Shown piece by piece: positions 18,943 to 27,632 of a DNA stretch of 64,000 nt. Positions within the stretch are counted from its first letter, which is position 1; the number at the start of each line of letters is the position of its first letter. The DNA is from Marinomonas atlantica (GTDB lineage: Bacteria; Pseudomonadota; Gammaproteobacteria; Pseudomonadales; Marinomonadaceae): the NCBI RefSeq assembly GCF_001639725.1, contig NZ_LTAW01000004.1:372001-436000 (forward strand), in the 5' to 3' direction. The translations under genes and the position numbers were made by a program. Under the pieces are notes generated by a model. It made no database searches. It had not been told where the DNA came from and saw nothing but the letters and a program-made list of their open reading frames with translations.

Positions 18943-20229
18943 CTACTCAGGAAGAGAATCGATGAAGATAGCGCGAAAGTCGTTCACGTTGGTGAGCGTT
19001 GGTCCTGTCATCACAGATTGGCCTATTTTTTCAAAAAAGCTATGAGCATCGTTATTGGCTAAGTAGTCTGAAGCGTTGATGCCTTTACTGATGGCGTCGT
19101 CTAGAGAATGCTCCGTAATCATGGCGCCAGCGATGTCTGCACCGCCATCAACACCGTCTGTGTCACAGGCAATGGCTGAAATACCAGGCTGCCCCTGTAA
19201 CTCAATGGCAAGGGATAAAAGGAACTCCACATTTCGACCACCAACGCCATCCCCTTTAATGGTGACAGTCGTCTCGCCTCCGGACAATAACAGACAAGGT
19301 GGCTTGATGGGTTGGCCAAAGGTACGTACTTGGCGAGCGATACCGGCCATGACTTTGCCTACTTCTTTGGCTTCTCCCTCGATGCTGTCCCCTAAAATCA
19401 TGCTGTGAATGCCCAATTCTTTGGCACGCTTTGCCGCAGCTTCTAACGCCATTTGGGGGGTGGCGATGAGCTTAGTAACGGTGTTTTTGATGCACGGATC
19501 GTTAGGCTTGATGCTTTCGTAGGCGCTTTGTTCGAGCTTTTGACGTACGGCTTTAGAAATGTCGATTTGATATTTATCGATGACCGCTAATGCGTCTAGG
19601 CAGGTGGTGTGGTCGGCTACCGTTGGTCCTGAGGCAATCGATGGTAAATCGTCTCCTGGGACATCGGATATTAATAAAGTGCTGACCTTTGCTGGATAGC
19701 AGGCAGCGGCTAAACGACCCCCTTTTATTTGTGATAGGTGGCGACGCACCGTATTCATTTCTATGATGTTTGCACCACTTTTAAGCAGAGCAGAGTTAAT
19801 TGTCTGTTTATCGGATAAACTGATTTCATCGTAGGGAAGAGGTAAGAGAGCAGATCCACCGCCAGAAATGAGCACGACAACTTGATCATCCTCGGTTAAA
19901 TTGGCAACCCTTTTGAGGATATTTTGAGCGGCTGTTAAGCCGTTTGCATCCGGCACTGGGTGAGCGGCCTCTACAATGTCGATATGCTGGCACGACACAG
20001 CGTAGCCATAACGAGTGACGACCAAACCACTGATCTCACCTCCTGTCCAGTTTTGTTCAAAGGATTGCGCCATTGCGGCGGACGCTTTACCGGCGCCAAT
20101 GACAATGGTTTTGCCTTTTACTGGGCAGGGCATATGTCTTGGAACACATCGATGAGGTTGTGCCACATCCAATGCGGCTTCAAACAGTGAATGCAATAAC
20201 TGTGTGTGGGCGGTCGTCGAGCTGGTCAT
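18943..20229 (-). CDS. ttuD: Glycerate 2-kinase (MOFRL family; often named TtuD)
   Basis: The product phosphorylates D-glycerate to 2-phosphoglycerate, joining glyoxylate/tartronate or tartrate breakdown to glycolysis. Older annotations call the family hydroxypyruvate reductase. Motifs include KGKTIVIGAGKASAAMA near the N-terminus, VLISGGGSALL, NTVRRHLSQIKGGRLA, and in the C-terminal MOFRL domain LLLSGGETTV, GGRNVEFLL and DTDGVDGG. I place the start at 20229, where AGAGGGAG precedes the ATG, giving 428 residues. A longer in-frame start at 20328 would add 33 unlikely residues and overlap the VanZ-like gene. It lies between the VanZ-like gene and guaD on the same strand. Confidence 0.85.
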   Translation of the reverse strand: MTSSTTAHTQLLHSLFEAALDVAQPHRCVPRHMPCPVKGKTIVIGAGKASAAMAQSFEQNWTGGEISGLVVTRYGYAVSCQHIDIVEAAHPVPDANGLTAAQNILKRVANLTEDDQVVVLISGGGSALLPLPYDEISLSDKQTINSALLKSGANIIEMNTVRRHLSQIKGGRLAAACYPAKVSTLLISDVPGDDLPSIASGPTVADHTTCLDALAVIDKYQIDISKAVRQKLEQSAYESIKPNDPCIKNTVTKLIATPQMALEAAAKRAKELGIHSMILGDSIEGEAKEVGKVMAGIARQVRTFGQPIKPPCLLLSGGETTVTIKGDGVGGRNVEFLLSLAIELQGQPGISAIACDTDGVDGGADIAGAMITEHSLDDAISKGINASDYLANNDAHSFFEKIGQSVMTGPTLTNVNDFRAIFIDSLPE

Positions 20230-20296
20230 TGTAAATCTCCCTCTGTAAGCATTGGTCAGGCATGACTGATGTGTTGCCTGAACATACAAAGTAAGA

Positions 20297-20668
20297 CTAT
20301 GCAGTATTTGTACCACGCATTTTAACATAGCGGATAAATAGGTGTAACAATGAGGCTAGGACAACGCCTGCGGCATCGGCCCAGAAGTCGTTCCATTCAC
20401 CATGGCGATGAACAAAGGGCTGTATAAGCTCGATGGCACCACCTAGGGCAATGATGATGGATGCGAAGACAAAATAACGGAGGCTCGAACCCCATGCACA
20501 GAGGCTTGCCCAGAAAGCGAAGCCCAGTACATGGTGTAATTTATCTGAACCGGGTGGTGTCGCGATCTCTGAAACCGGTAACAGTGTTGCTAATAATACC
20601 GTTGCTGCACCTACAGTAAAACCAAGGTATTGCGTGCGAGCACTGTACAACCATCGACCCCAAACCAT
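20297..20668 (-). CDS. VanZ-like family membrane protein
   Basis: A 123-residue membrane protein with about four hydrophobic segments. The motif SDKLHHVLGFAFWA and the later GGAIELIQPFVHRHGEWNDFWADAAG mark the VanZ-like family. VanZ itself gives low-level teicoplanin resistance in enterococci, but most chromosomal members have no known role and nothing here points to glycopeptides. It starts two bases after dbpA ends, so it is probably co-transcribed with that helicase. Confidence 0.8.
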   Translation of the reverse strand: MVWGRWLYSARTQYLGFTVGAATVLLATLLPVSEIATPPGSDKLHHVLGFAFWASLCAWGSSLRYFVFASIIIALGGAIELIQPFVHRHGEWNDFWADAAGVVLASLLHLFIRYVKMRGTNTA

Positions 20669-20670
20669 GA

Positions 20671-22068
20671 TTAACGAAGTACGCGAGATTTAATGGTGCG
20701 GCCCTTAATTTTTTTATCGGAAAGGGATTTCACAATTTGTCGGGCTTGGCCTTTTTCAACCGCTACATAGGCCTGAAAGTCAAAGATATCAATTTTCCCA
20801 ACAGCACTTTTCTCAAGGCCTAAGCCTGCTGTTAAAGCACCTAGAATGTCGCCAGCGCGTAGTTTGTTTTTCTTGCCAGCATCGAACAAAATAGTCGCCA
20901 CTTCAGGCTGTAATTGATAGCTGCTTGGGCACGTTTTTAAGTCTAAAAACTCGGGTTCAATATTAAAACGTGTTGCGATGTCAGCCAATTTTCGATCATC
21001 TCGGTCGGTAATAAAGCTAACGGCGATACCTTCAGCACCGGCGCGACCCGTACGACCGATTCGGTGTGTATGTACATCCGTATCACGTGTTGTGTCGTAG
21101 TTAATAATCAAATCGATTTCTTTGACGTCGATACCACGAGCGGCGACATCGGTTGCGACTAATACTGAACAGCTTTTGTTAGAAAAGCGCACCAACACTT
21201 GGTCACGTTGCTTTTGTTCAAAATCACCATGAATGGCTAAAGCACTGATGTCATGATCGACTAGCCACTCGGCAACGTCGTCACATTCTACTTTTGTGTT
21301 ACAAAATACAATGACCTGAGTCGGCTCAAAATGCGCTAAAGTGTCTAGTAGACGATTAGGTTTTTCTGGGTTGTTTGCGCGAACAAAGTATTGATCAATG
21401 TTTGGGCGCGTTTCTTCTGCGACTTCCACTTTTACGAAACGAGGCTGACGTTGGAACTCATTACTAATGCTAGCGATGTTGTCACTGTACGTGGCAGAGA
21501 AGAGCAATGTTTGACGAGATTTAGGGGTCATCTCAACAATGTCTCGAATACTATCGATAAAGCCCATGTCTAACATGCGGTCGGCTTCATCAAGTACGAG
21601 ATTATTAACGCCACTTAGGTCTAAATGACCTTTGCGCAAATGTTCCATAATGCGACCAGGAGTACCGACTACAATATGAGCACCGTGTTCTAAAGAAGCA
21701 ATTTGTGGCCCAAATGGCATGCCGCCGCAAAGTGTTAAAACTTTAATGTTTTCCAAATAACGCGCCACTTTACGAATTTCTTTGGCAACTTGGTCGGCTA
21801 ATTCACGTGTTGGACACATGACTAGGCTTTGGCAGCCAAAGTAGCGTGGGTTCAATTGCATCACCAAGCCGATCGCAAAGGCCAGCGTTTTACCACTACC
21901 TGTTTGTGCTTGTGCGATCACGTCTTTGCCATCCAGTACGTCAGGCAGAGCTTGCTCTTGGATAGGGGTAAAGGAGTGAATGCCCATATCTGCTAAAAGC
22001 TGGGTAAGTTTTGGTGGTAGTGTTTCAGAAAGCTGCATGGGTGTTGGTGCGTTCAAGAGATGATCCAA
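20671..22068 (-). CDS. dbpA: ATP-dependent RNA helicase DbpA
   Basis: This 465-residue DEAD-box helicase is specific for 23S rRNA hairpin 92 and acts late in 50S assembly. It carries FTPIQEQALP (Q motif), [28 protein letters not shown] and [10 protein letters not shown]. What marks DbpA is the C-terminal RNA-binding domain of about 75 residues beginning near KNKLRAGDILGALTAGLG and running through GKIDIFDFQAYVAV to the end. Unlike RhlE and SrmB here, it has no low-complexity basic tail. It is divergent from acpH, with 92 bases between the starts. Confidence 0.93.
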   Translation of the reverse strand: MDHLLNAPTPMQLSETLPPKLTQLLADMGIHSFTPIQEQALPDVLDGKDVIAQAQTGSGKTLAFAIGLVMQLNPRYFGCQSLVMCPTRELADQVAKEIRKVARYLENIKVLTLCGGMPFGPQIASLEHGAHIVVGTPGRIMEHLRKGHLDLSGVNNLVLDEADRMLDMGFIDSIRDIVEMTPKSRQTLLFSATYSDNIASISNEFQRQPRFVKVEVAEETRPNIDQYFVRANNPEKPNRLLDTLAHFEPTQVIVFCNTKVECDDVAEWLVDHDISALAIHGDFEQKQRDQVLVRFSNKSCSVLVATDVAARGIDVKEIDLIINYDTTRDTDVHTHRIGRTGRAGAEGIAVSFITDRDDRKLADIATRFNIEPEFLDLKTCPSSYQLQPEVATILFDAGKKNKLRAGDILGALTAGLGLEKSAVGKIDIFDFQAYVAVEKGQARQIVKSLSDKKIKGRTIKSRVLR

Positions 22069-22160
22069 TTGATTAAAATTTGCTGCAGTCTAGCAAATTT
22101 TATTGATCGTCACTATTTATAGGTTGCAAGTATGCTGATTAAAATTTGTAAGAGTCTGTT

Positions 22161-22742
22161 GTGAATTATGTCGCTCACCTCCATTTAGCCAAGATTACCC
22201 AAACTTCCTATGCCGGAAGCTTGTTAGGGGATTTTCCATGGCAGCCAGATCCAAGTGTGCCGAAGTTATTGCAGGGGTGGCGTTTGCATCAAGCCGTTGA
22301 CACATTTGTTGACGCGCATACTGAATCTGCTCGCTTTAAATCTATGCCAAGGCAAGGTCGTCGACGTTTCGCTGGAATCGTACAAGATATTGCGATGGAC
22401 TATTGGCTGATTCGCCATTGGTCAGATTATGACGTACAGCCGTTTGATAGTTTTGCTTCGGAGGCCGTATTGGCTCTGATCGCAGATAAGGCCTATTGTC
22501 CTGAACGTTTGCAGCGCATGATTACGTCATTAGAAGACTATAATTGGTTAAAGGAGTTGGGCACTTACCAAGGTGTCGAGCGGGCAATTCATTCGATTCA
22601 GAAACGCTGGTCATTGGGGCATTATTTGGACCCCTTTATTGATGAATTGGATGTGCTACTCGAGCAAGCTCATGAGCCGTTTAAACGATTGTACCCTGAT
22701 GTTATTAGCGCAGCACAAAAAAGGGTTTTAGACGGGATTTAA
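22161..22742 (+). CDS. acpH: ACP phosphodiesterase (acyl carrier protein hydrolase)
   Basis: A 193-residue member of the AcpH (DUF479) family, which removes the 4'-phosphopantetheine arm from holo-ACP. Typical features are the opening MNYVAHLHLA, GSLLGDFPW, a WRLHQAVDTFVDAH block and GIVQDIAMDYWL; the histidines and aspartates suit a metal-dependent HD-like hydrolase. The start is a GTG without a strong ribosome site, but it gives the family N-terminus. It is a lone plus-strand gene divergent from dbpA. The hairpin after the stop lacks a T run on this strand. Confidence 0.88.
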   Translation: MNYVAHLHLAKITQTSYAGSLLGDFPWQPDPSVPKLLQGWRLHQAVDTFVDAHTESARFKSMPRQGRRRFAGIVQDIAMDYWLIRHWSDYDVQPFDSFASEAVLALIADKAYCPERLQRMITSLEDYNWLKELGTYQGVERAIHSIQKRWSLGHYLDPFIDELDVLLEQAHEPFKRLYPDVISAAQKRVLDGI

Positions 22743-22775
22743 AAAAGAAAAGCCGCAGCGAAATGTCGCTGCGGC
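22741..22775 (-). terminator. Minus-strand terminator with no known gene upstream
   Basis: GCCGCAGCG pairs with CGCTGCGGC around a 6-base loop (22752-22775). Read on the minus strand it is followed by TTTTCTTTTTT; on the plus strand no T run follows. It therefore points to a transcript coming from about 22850 leftwards. Confidence 0.7.
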
Positions 22776-22850
22776 CTAAGGGGCGATAGCCCGATCGAGA
22801 GAACACCCAGAGAGAGCTTCAAGCGCCTAAACACCTAAGGTTTCTGGATG
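22745..22850 (-). ncRNA. Candidate small RNA ending in the 22741-22775 hairpin
   Basis: A TATACT box on the minus strand (22862-22857) lies about 110 bases before the minus-strand terminator. Between them are short inverted repeats (GGGCTATCGCCC; CCAGA...TCTGG) and no reading frame. The -35 element is weak. This is a prediction from structure only and I recognise no known RNA family. Confidence 0.3.
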
Positions 22851-23052
22851 TTTTGCAGTATAGGGGGGGAGCGATTTGCGTGTGTTGACGCAGGTCAGCT
22901 TTAAGGTTCGATAGGATTCAAAGGGCTTTTCTGCTTTGACTTTTACCTTAATGGTTTGTTTTTAAAATTCGACACGGAGTTTTTGCCGTAGTGCACTAAA
23001 CTTTGTGGTAGACTGCGCGCCAATTTTTGAATCGTAACAAAGAGGTGAGAAC

Positions 23053-24042
23053 GTGAGCGTTCAATGGTTCCCTGGGCACATGAACAAGGCTCGACGAGAA
23101 ATCGAAGAGGTCATGACCCAAGTAGACCTGGTCATCGAAGTTCTGGATGCACGTATACCTGACTCGAGCCAAAACCCAATGTTAACCACATTGCGTGGCG
23201 ATGTGCCGGTTTTACGTTTGCTGAATAAAAAAGATTTAGCTGACCGTGGTCGCGTCGACTTATGGTTAGAGCACTGGCGTGAGGCTGACCAAATTACTGC
23301 TTACCCTTTTAGTACGCAGGATAAAGCCGATTTAGCAAAATTGTCAGGTTGGGTGCAAAAGCTTGTGCCGCATCGTGGCACTGCAGAAAAGCCGATTCGA
23401 GCCATGATTGCGGGCATTCCTAATGTTGGGAAGTCCAGCTTAATGAATGCCTTGCTCGGTAAGCGTGTTGCCAAAGTAGGTAACGAGCCTGCGGTAACGA
23501 AAGCGCAGCAGAAGTTACGTGTCAGCGATGGTTTTCAAATCTTAGACACACCGGGTATTTTATGGCCAAAGATTGAGAATCCTGATGCGAGCTATCGTTT
23601 AGCTGTGACCGGTGCAGTGCGGGATACCGCGATCGACTATGAAGATGTTGCCATTGTTGGTCTGAATTTTTTCATATCGGATTACTCTGATGCCATGGTG
23701 GCCCGCTATAAGCTTAAAACGCCTCCAGTTGATGCTGTCGAGACCTTAAAAATCATTGGTTCTAAGCGTGGAGCACTGCGTTCTGGTGGTAAAGTCGATA
23801 TGCATAAAGCGGCTGAAGTATTTCTTGTCGATGTTCGAAGCGGTGCGATTGGTCCCTATGTTATGGAGACGCCTGACATGGTGGCAGAAGAGTGGGTTAA
23901 AGTTGAGCAAGTGAAAGCTGCCAAAGAAGCCGCTCGTAAAGCACGTCTTGCGGCCGCTGTGCCACAAAGACAGCAACAAAAAAATGTGGAATACCGTCAG
24001 AATAAACATGACAGTGCGCCAGTTAGCGATGATAAAGAGTGA
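23053..24042 (+). CDS. rbgA: Ribosome biogenesis GTPase RbgA/YlqF
   Basis: A 329-residue circularly permuted GTPase: the G4 motif NKKD (58-61) comes before the P-loop GIPNVGKS (121-128) and the G3 motif DTPGILWPK. Such GTPases act in late assembly of the large ribosomal subunit; RbgA of Bacillus subtilis is the model. The N-terminus QWFPGHMNKA is diagnostic. The GTG start has a strong GAGGTGAG site. The last 45 or so residues are charged and rich in K, A and Q. The next small gene starts 11 bases after the stop. Confidence 0.92.
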   Translation: MSVQWFPGHMNKARREIEEVMTQVDLVIEVLDARIPDSSQNPMLTTLRGDVPVLRLLNKKDLADRGRVDLWLEHWREADQITAYPFSTQDKADLAKLSGWVQKLVPHRGTAEKPIRAMIAGIPNVGKSSLMNALLGKRVAKVGNEPAVTKAQQKLRVSDGFQILDTPGILWPKIENPDASYRLAVTGAVRDTAIDYEDVAIVGLNFFISDYSDAMVARYKLKTPPVDAVETLKIIGSKRGALRSGGKVDMHKAAEVFLVDVRSGAIGPYVMETPDMVAEEWVKVEQVKAAKEAARKARLAAAVPQRQQQKNVEYRQNKHDSAPVSDDKE

Positions 24043-24053
24043 GGTATTGCTCT

Positions 24054-24434
24054 ATGGACTATGAAATAGCATTTGATCAAGAAGAAAACGCTTACCGCGT
24101 TTTTGCAGACGTTGAGTTTGCCGCCATTGCTGAATGGGTCAGCGAATATTTAAAAGATAAAGAAGCTGTGCAACGTGTTTGGCAAGCCGCTTCACTAGCC
24201 GAAAAGGACAATGAGATTACCGAATTTCAGCATGGTATTTTTCATGTGATGATCAGTCCAGAAGGTGTAGCTGTTAAACGTCGCGTTGACATGAGCCAAG
24301 CAGAAGATGAAATCAAAGCCATGTTTGATACTCAAAGTGGCTTTTTTCAAGCCTCAAATGATGGTGTTGAATCCGAATGTGGTTTGGATGATCTAATTGA
24401 TTTGATTGAAAATTGGCATGATTTTCAGCAATGA
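24054..24434 (+). CDS. UPF0231 family protein (YacL-like)
   Basis: The 126-residue acidic protein opens MDYEIAFDQEENAYRVF and ends with CGLDDLIDLIENWHDFQQ; both ends resemble E. coli YacL (UPF0231), whose role is unknown. I use the ATG at 24054. An in-frame GTG at 24039 would overlap rbgA and add five residues not seen in YacL. The GAGG at 24042-24045 lies about eight bases upstream of the ATG. Tight spacing suggests transcription with rbgA. Confidence 0.75.
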   Translation: MDYEIAFDQEENAYRVFADVEFAAIAEWVSEYLKDKEAVQRVWQAASLAEKDNEITEFQHGIFHVMISPEGVAVKRRVDMSQAEDEIKAMFDTQSGFFQASNDGVESECGLDDLIDLIENWHDFQQ

Positions 24435-24501
24435 GTTGTTCCTTTGGTAGTCAAGGTTTAAACTAGCCACTGTTTTTAATGATGTCCTTGTAGGAGCCAT
24501 T

Positions 24502-25092
24502 ATGCTCATCGAATTGGAAAAAGCCCGAACGCGTAAGAATGTCGTACGTATCTTTCGCGAAGAAATCGACGGACCAGATAATTGGACTGACGGTTTTATT
24601 ATTGCGGCAAACGAAGAAATGGTACTGATGCAGTTAGTGGACGATGGTGTTCACCTGAATGGGTATCAAGTTCTATTTTTGGAAGACATTAGCGATTTTA
24701 TGCATCCTGCACCGTTTAATGATTTCCAAAAACGTGTCCTAGAGCTACGTGGCGAAGACATTGAGGATCCTGAAGTAGAACTTGAAGATTTGGCTGTTCT
24801 GCTAATGGATGTCAGTGAAGAATACGGTTTAGTAACCCTTCATCGTGAGGAGGTCGATCCTGATGGCTGTGAAATCGGTCGTGTGGTTCGTGCAGATTCA
24901 ACGACGTTTGAGTTGGAAGAAATTGGTTCCGATGCACGCTGGTTCGATGAAACTTACGAATACGACCTATATGACATTACTCGCATCGAATTCGGTAGCT
25001 CCTATGAGGATGCCTTATTACTGGCCAACGAAGACATGGGCGAAGACGCTTTTGAATTAGTTGAATTTCATGACGAAGAAGAAACGAAATAA
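24502..25092 (+). CDS. Acidic conserved hypothetical protein with two similar halves
   Basis: A 196-residue, strongly acidic protein that I cannot place in a named family. By eye it looks like a duplication. The first half has VRIFREEIDGPDNWTDGFI, a strand-rich middle and QVLFLEDISDF; the second has VTLHREEVDPDGCEIGRVV, a similar middle and YDLYDITRIEFGSSYEDAL. Each half suggests a small beta-barrel-like unit. No signal peptide or membrane segment is seen. An AGGAG ribosome site precedes the ATG. It follows the YacL-like gene and has its own terminator. Confidence 0.6.
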   Translation: MLIELEKARTRKNVVRIFREEIDGPDNWTDGFIIAANEEMVLMQLVDDGVHLNGYQVLFLEDISDFMHPAPFNDFQKRVLELRGEDIEDPEVELEDLAVLLMDVSEEYGLVTLHREEVDPDGCEIGRVVRADSTTFELEEIGSDARWFDETYEYDLYDITRIEFGSSYEDALLLANEDMGEDAFELVEFHDEEETK

Positions 25093-25114
25093 CCCTTTCA
25101 GTTAAGGTGTTAGT

Positions 25115-25142
25115 AAAAGGGGAACTTTGCTTCCCCTTTTTT
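25115..25142 (+). terminator. Terminator after the acidic unknown gene
   Basis: AAAAGGGGAA pairs with TTCCCCTTTT around a 6-base loop, followed by more T bases. Confidence 0.9.
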
Positions 25143-25216
25143 GTTTTTGTACAAAAGGTAAACCAATTGCTTTTTTTAAACGTATTGAAAATCTATGAAC
25201 TGGTTAGGATGAGTGA

Positions 25217-27574
25217 ATGAAAGTGATTTCAAAATGGTCTTTAGCACTGTTTTTAGTCATATTGTCGGGTTGTGCTGTCTATGCGACCAATAATTTAGAT
25301 AATGTGTTTGGTCCTGCCAAAATAGAAAACCGCCAAGTAACATCTAAAGCCATTCCGGATAATTTTTACCAAGACCAAGTTAAGCCTATTCTTGAAAGCC
25401 GGTGTATTAATTGCCATGCCTGTTATGACGCTCCTTGTCAGATTAAATTGACGGCGTTCAGTGGTATTGAGCGTGGCGGCAGTAAAGAAAAGGTTTATGA
25501 GGGTGATCGTCTTCTTGCTTTAAAGCCTACACGATTATTTGAAGATGCTCGAACGACTCAAGAATGGCGCGAGAAAGGCTTCTATCCCATTTTGAATGAG
25601 CGAGAGCAGAGCCCCGCAGGCAATCTTCAAGGCAGTGTAATGTATCGATCCATTGCGCTGCGCCGACAACAAGGAGCTTTTCAAACAGATGTATTGCCCT
25701 CAGATCAATACGACTTCTCATTAAATCGTGATCAAGTCTGTGCGACCGTTGAAGAATATTCCGACTTTGAGCAATCTCATCCAACGTGGGGGATGCCATA
25801 TGGTTTACCAGAGTTAAGCGATAGTGAATATGACATTTTATCGACTTGGCTGGCTAAGGGTGCGAAAAAGAGTGTGCCTAATGACCTTCCCAACAGCATT
25901 ATTAAGCTTAAACAAACTTGGGAGAAGCGTCTCAATGGTAATTCACTCAAGGAACAGTTAGTCAATCGCTACATCTTTGAGCATATTTATCTTTATAGCT
26001 TATATTTTGATGATCAGGCACGTTATACCTTTAAGTTGGTGCGTTCAAGCACACCTCCAGGTGAACCAATTGAAAGAATAAGTACGCGACGTCCTTATGG
26101 CGATCCGGGGGTAGACCGTGTCTATTACCGCTTATGGCTTGATCCGGAAAGCCGAGTGCAAAAAACGTTTATCCCGATGAAAATGGATGAAGCTCGCTAC
26201 AAGCGTTGGTCTAATTGGTTTTACGATGTTGATTATGAGGTTACGTCGTTGGCCGATTACGAGGTTGAGCATGCAAGTAACCCCTTCCAGACCTTTGAGC
26301 AAATACCAGCGAATAGCCGCTACCGTTTTCTTTTAGATCATGCTCAAAATACTATTATGTCTTTCATTAAAGGCCCAGTGTGTCGGGGGCAGGTTGCTGT
26401 AAATGTCATTAATGAACAATTCTGGGTGTATTTTATCGACCCTGAGTTCGATTTACATAATATCGGTAGTGACTTCTTGCGTGAAAATGCGTCTGCATTG
26501 AGTCTACCCGCTTCGCAAAGCAGTAATGCTTTGCCAATTTCTTCATGGGTCAAATATTCTGAGAAGCAGAAAGAATACCTATCTTCAAAAGCGGATTTGA
26601 TGGAAAAAATGGGGCGAGATGGCATGAAGTTTTCTACGTCGATGATTTGGGATGGTGAAGGCAAAAATTCAAACGCTGCTTTAACCGTCATGCGCCACTT
26701 TGATAATGCGACAGTTGAGCAAGGTTTGATTGGCCCTATCCCTAAAACGGCTTGGGTAATCGATTATCCCCTTTTAGAGCGTATTCATTATTTATTAGTC
26801 GCTGGCTTTGATGTCTTTGGTAACGTTGGTCATCAGCTGATCACTCGTCTGTATATGGACTTTCTTCGTATGGAAGGGGAGATGAACTTTTTGATGTTCT
26901 TGCCGGCTCAAGAGCGTAAGGAGATCCGTAAGTTTTGGTATCGAGATGCCGATCAAAAGATTAAAGATTATATTTTCAGTGATCTTTTAAAAGTTGATGT
27001 ACCTTCCGCCATTGATTATCAGACGGACCACCCGAAAAAAGAGTTGCTATCGTTGATCCATAAGCGGTTAAGCCCAGTATTGAATCATCATCATGAATTA
27101 CAAAAATCTTCGTTGAGTCAAGCAACTCAAACTCAGCTTTTGAGTTTACAAAAGTTACAAGGCAAGAGTGCCGAGTTTTTCCCAGAACTTGCGATGCTAA
27201 TGATTACTCGAGGTGAGAAACCTGCTGAATTAGCTACGATAATTCATAACAGAGCTCACTCAAATATCACCAGCTTGTTAAATGAGGAGTCCACGCTTTT
27301 GCCTGAAGAAGACACTTTAATAGTGGCCCGTGGGATTGTGGGTGATTATCCGAATGTGCTGTTAAAAATGCGTGAACAGGATGTTTCCTCCTTTGTTGAG
27401 AGTGTTGCGCATATTCGCTCTGAGAAAGACTACATTAAGCTATTGAATGAGTTTGGTGTTCGTCGTACCAGCCGTGAGTTTTGGGCAACCAGTGACGAAA
27501 TGGCCCGTCTTAACAAAGCAATGAAGCCTTTATCAAGTGGTATATTAGATTACAATCGTTTGGAAAATCGGTAG
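25217..27574 (+). CDS. cti: Fatty acid cis/trans isomerase (c-type heme)
   Basis: Cti turns cis into trans double bonds in membrane phospholipid acyl chains, quickly stiffening the membrane under solvent, heat or salt stress. This 785-residue product has the heme attachment motif CINCH (C63-H67), with further cysteines at C69 and C74, and matches Pseudomonas-type Cti in length and character (for example LPELSDSEYDILSTWLAKGA near the first quarter). The N-terminus carries a signal sequence with ILSGC, a lipobox that would make C19 a lipidated residue, so this copy may be anchored to a membrane rather than free in the periplasm. It is a single gene with terminators on both sides. Confidence 0.9.
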   Translation: MKVISKWSLALFLVILSGCAVYATNNLDNVFGPAKIENRQVTSKAIPDNFYQDQVKPILESRCINCHACYDAPCQIKLTAFSGIERGGSKEKVYEGDRLLALKPTRLFEDARTTQEWREKGFYPILNEREQSPAGNLQGSVMYRSIALRRQQGAFQTDVLPSDQYDFSLNRDQVCATVEEYSDFEQSHPTWGMPYGLPELSDSEYDILSTWLAKGAKKSVPNDLPNSIIKLKQTWEKRLNGNSLKEQLVNRYIFEHIYLYSLYFDDQARYTFKLVRSSTPPGEPIERISTRRPYGDPGVDRVYYRLWLDPESRVQKTFIPMKMDEARYKRWSNWFYDVDYEVTSLADYEVEHASNPFQTFEQIPANSRYRFLLDHAQNTIMSFIKGPVCRGQVAVNVINEQFWVYFIDPEFDLHNIGSDFLRENASALSLPASQSSNALPISSWVKYSEKQKEYLSSKADLMEKMGRDGMKFSTSMIWDGEGKNSNAALTVMRHFDNATVEQGLIGPIPKTAWVIDYPLLERIHYLLVAGFDVFGNVGHQLITRLYMDFLRMEGEMNFLMFLPAQERKEIRKFWYRDADQKIKDYIFSDLLKVDVPSAIDYQTDHPKKELLSLIHKRLSPVLNHHHELQKSSLSQATQTQLLSLQKLQGKSAEFFPELAMLMITRGEKPAELATIIHNRAHSNITSLLNEESTLLPEEDTLIVARGIVGDYPNVLLKMREQDVSSFVESVAHIRSEKDYIKLLNEFGVRRTSREFWATSDEMARLNKAMKPLSSGILDYNRLENR

Positions 27575-27598
27575 TACTTACTAATTGAGTGTTATCTG

Positions 27599-27631
27599 AA
27601 AGCTTTGCTGGTTCTCCAGCAAAGCTTTTTT
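27599..27631. terminator. Bidirectional terminator between cti and kdkA
   Basis: AAAGCTTTGCTGG pairs with CCAGCAAAGCTTT around a 4-base loop, with a T run on the plus strand. The minus strand also has a few T bases after the stem. Confidence 0.85.
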
Positions 27632-27632
27632 G

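Noticed and set aside
20297..20668. Teicoplanin resistance gene vanZ
   Set aside because: Only the wide VanZ-like family is supported; the host is Gram-negative and no glycopeptide genes are present.
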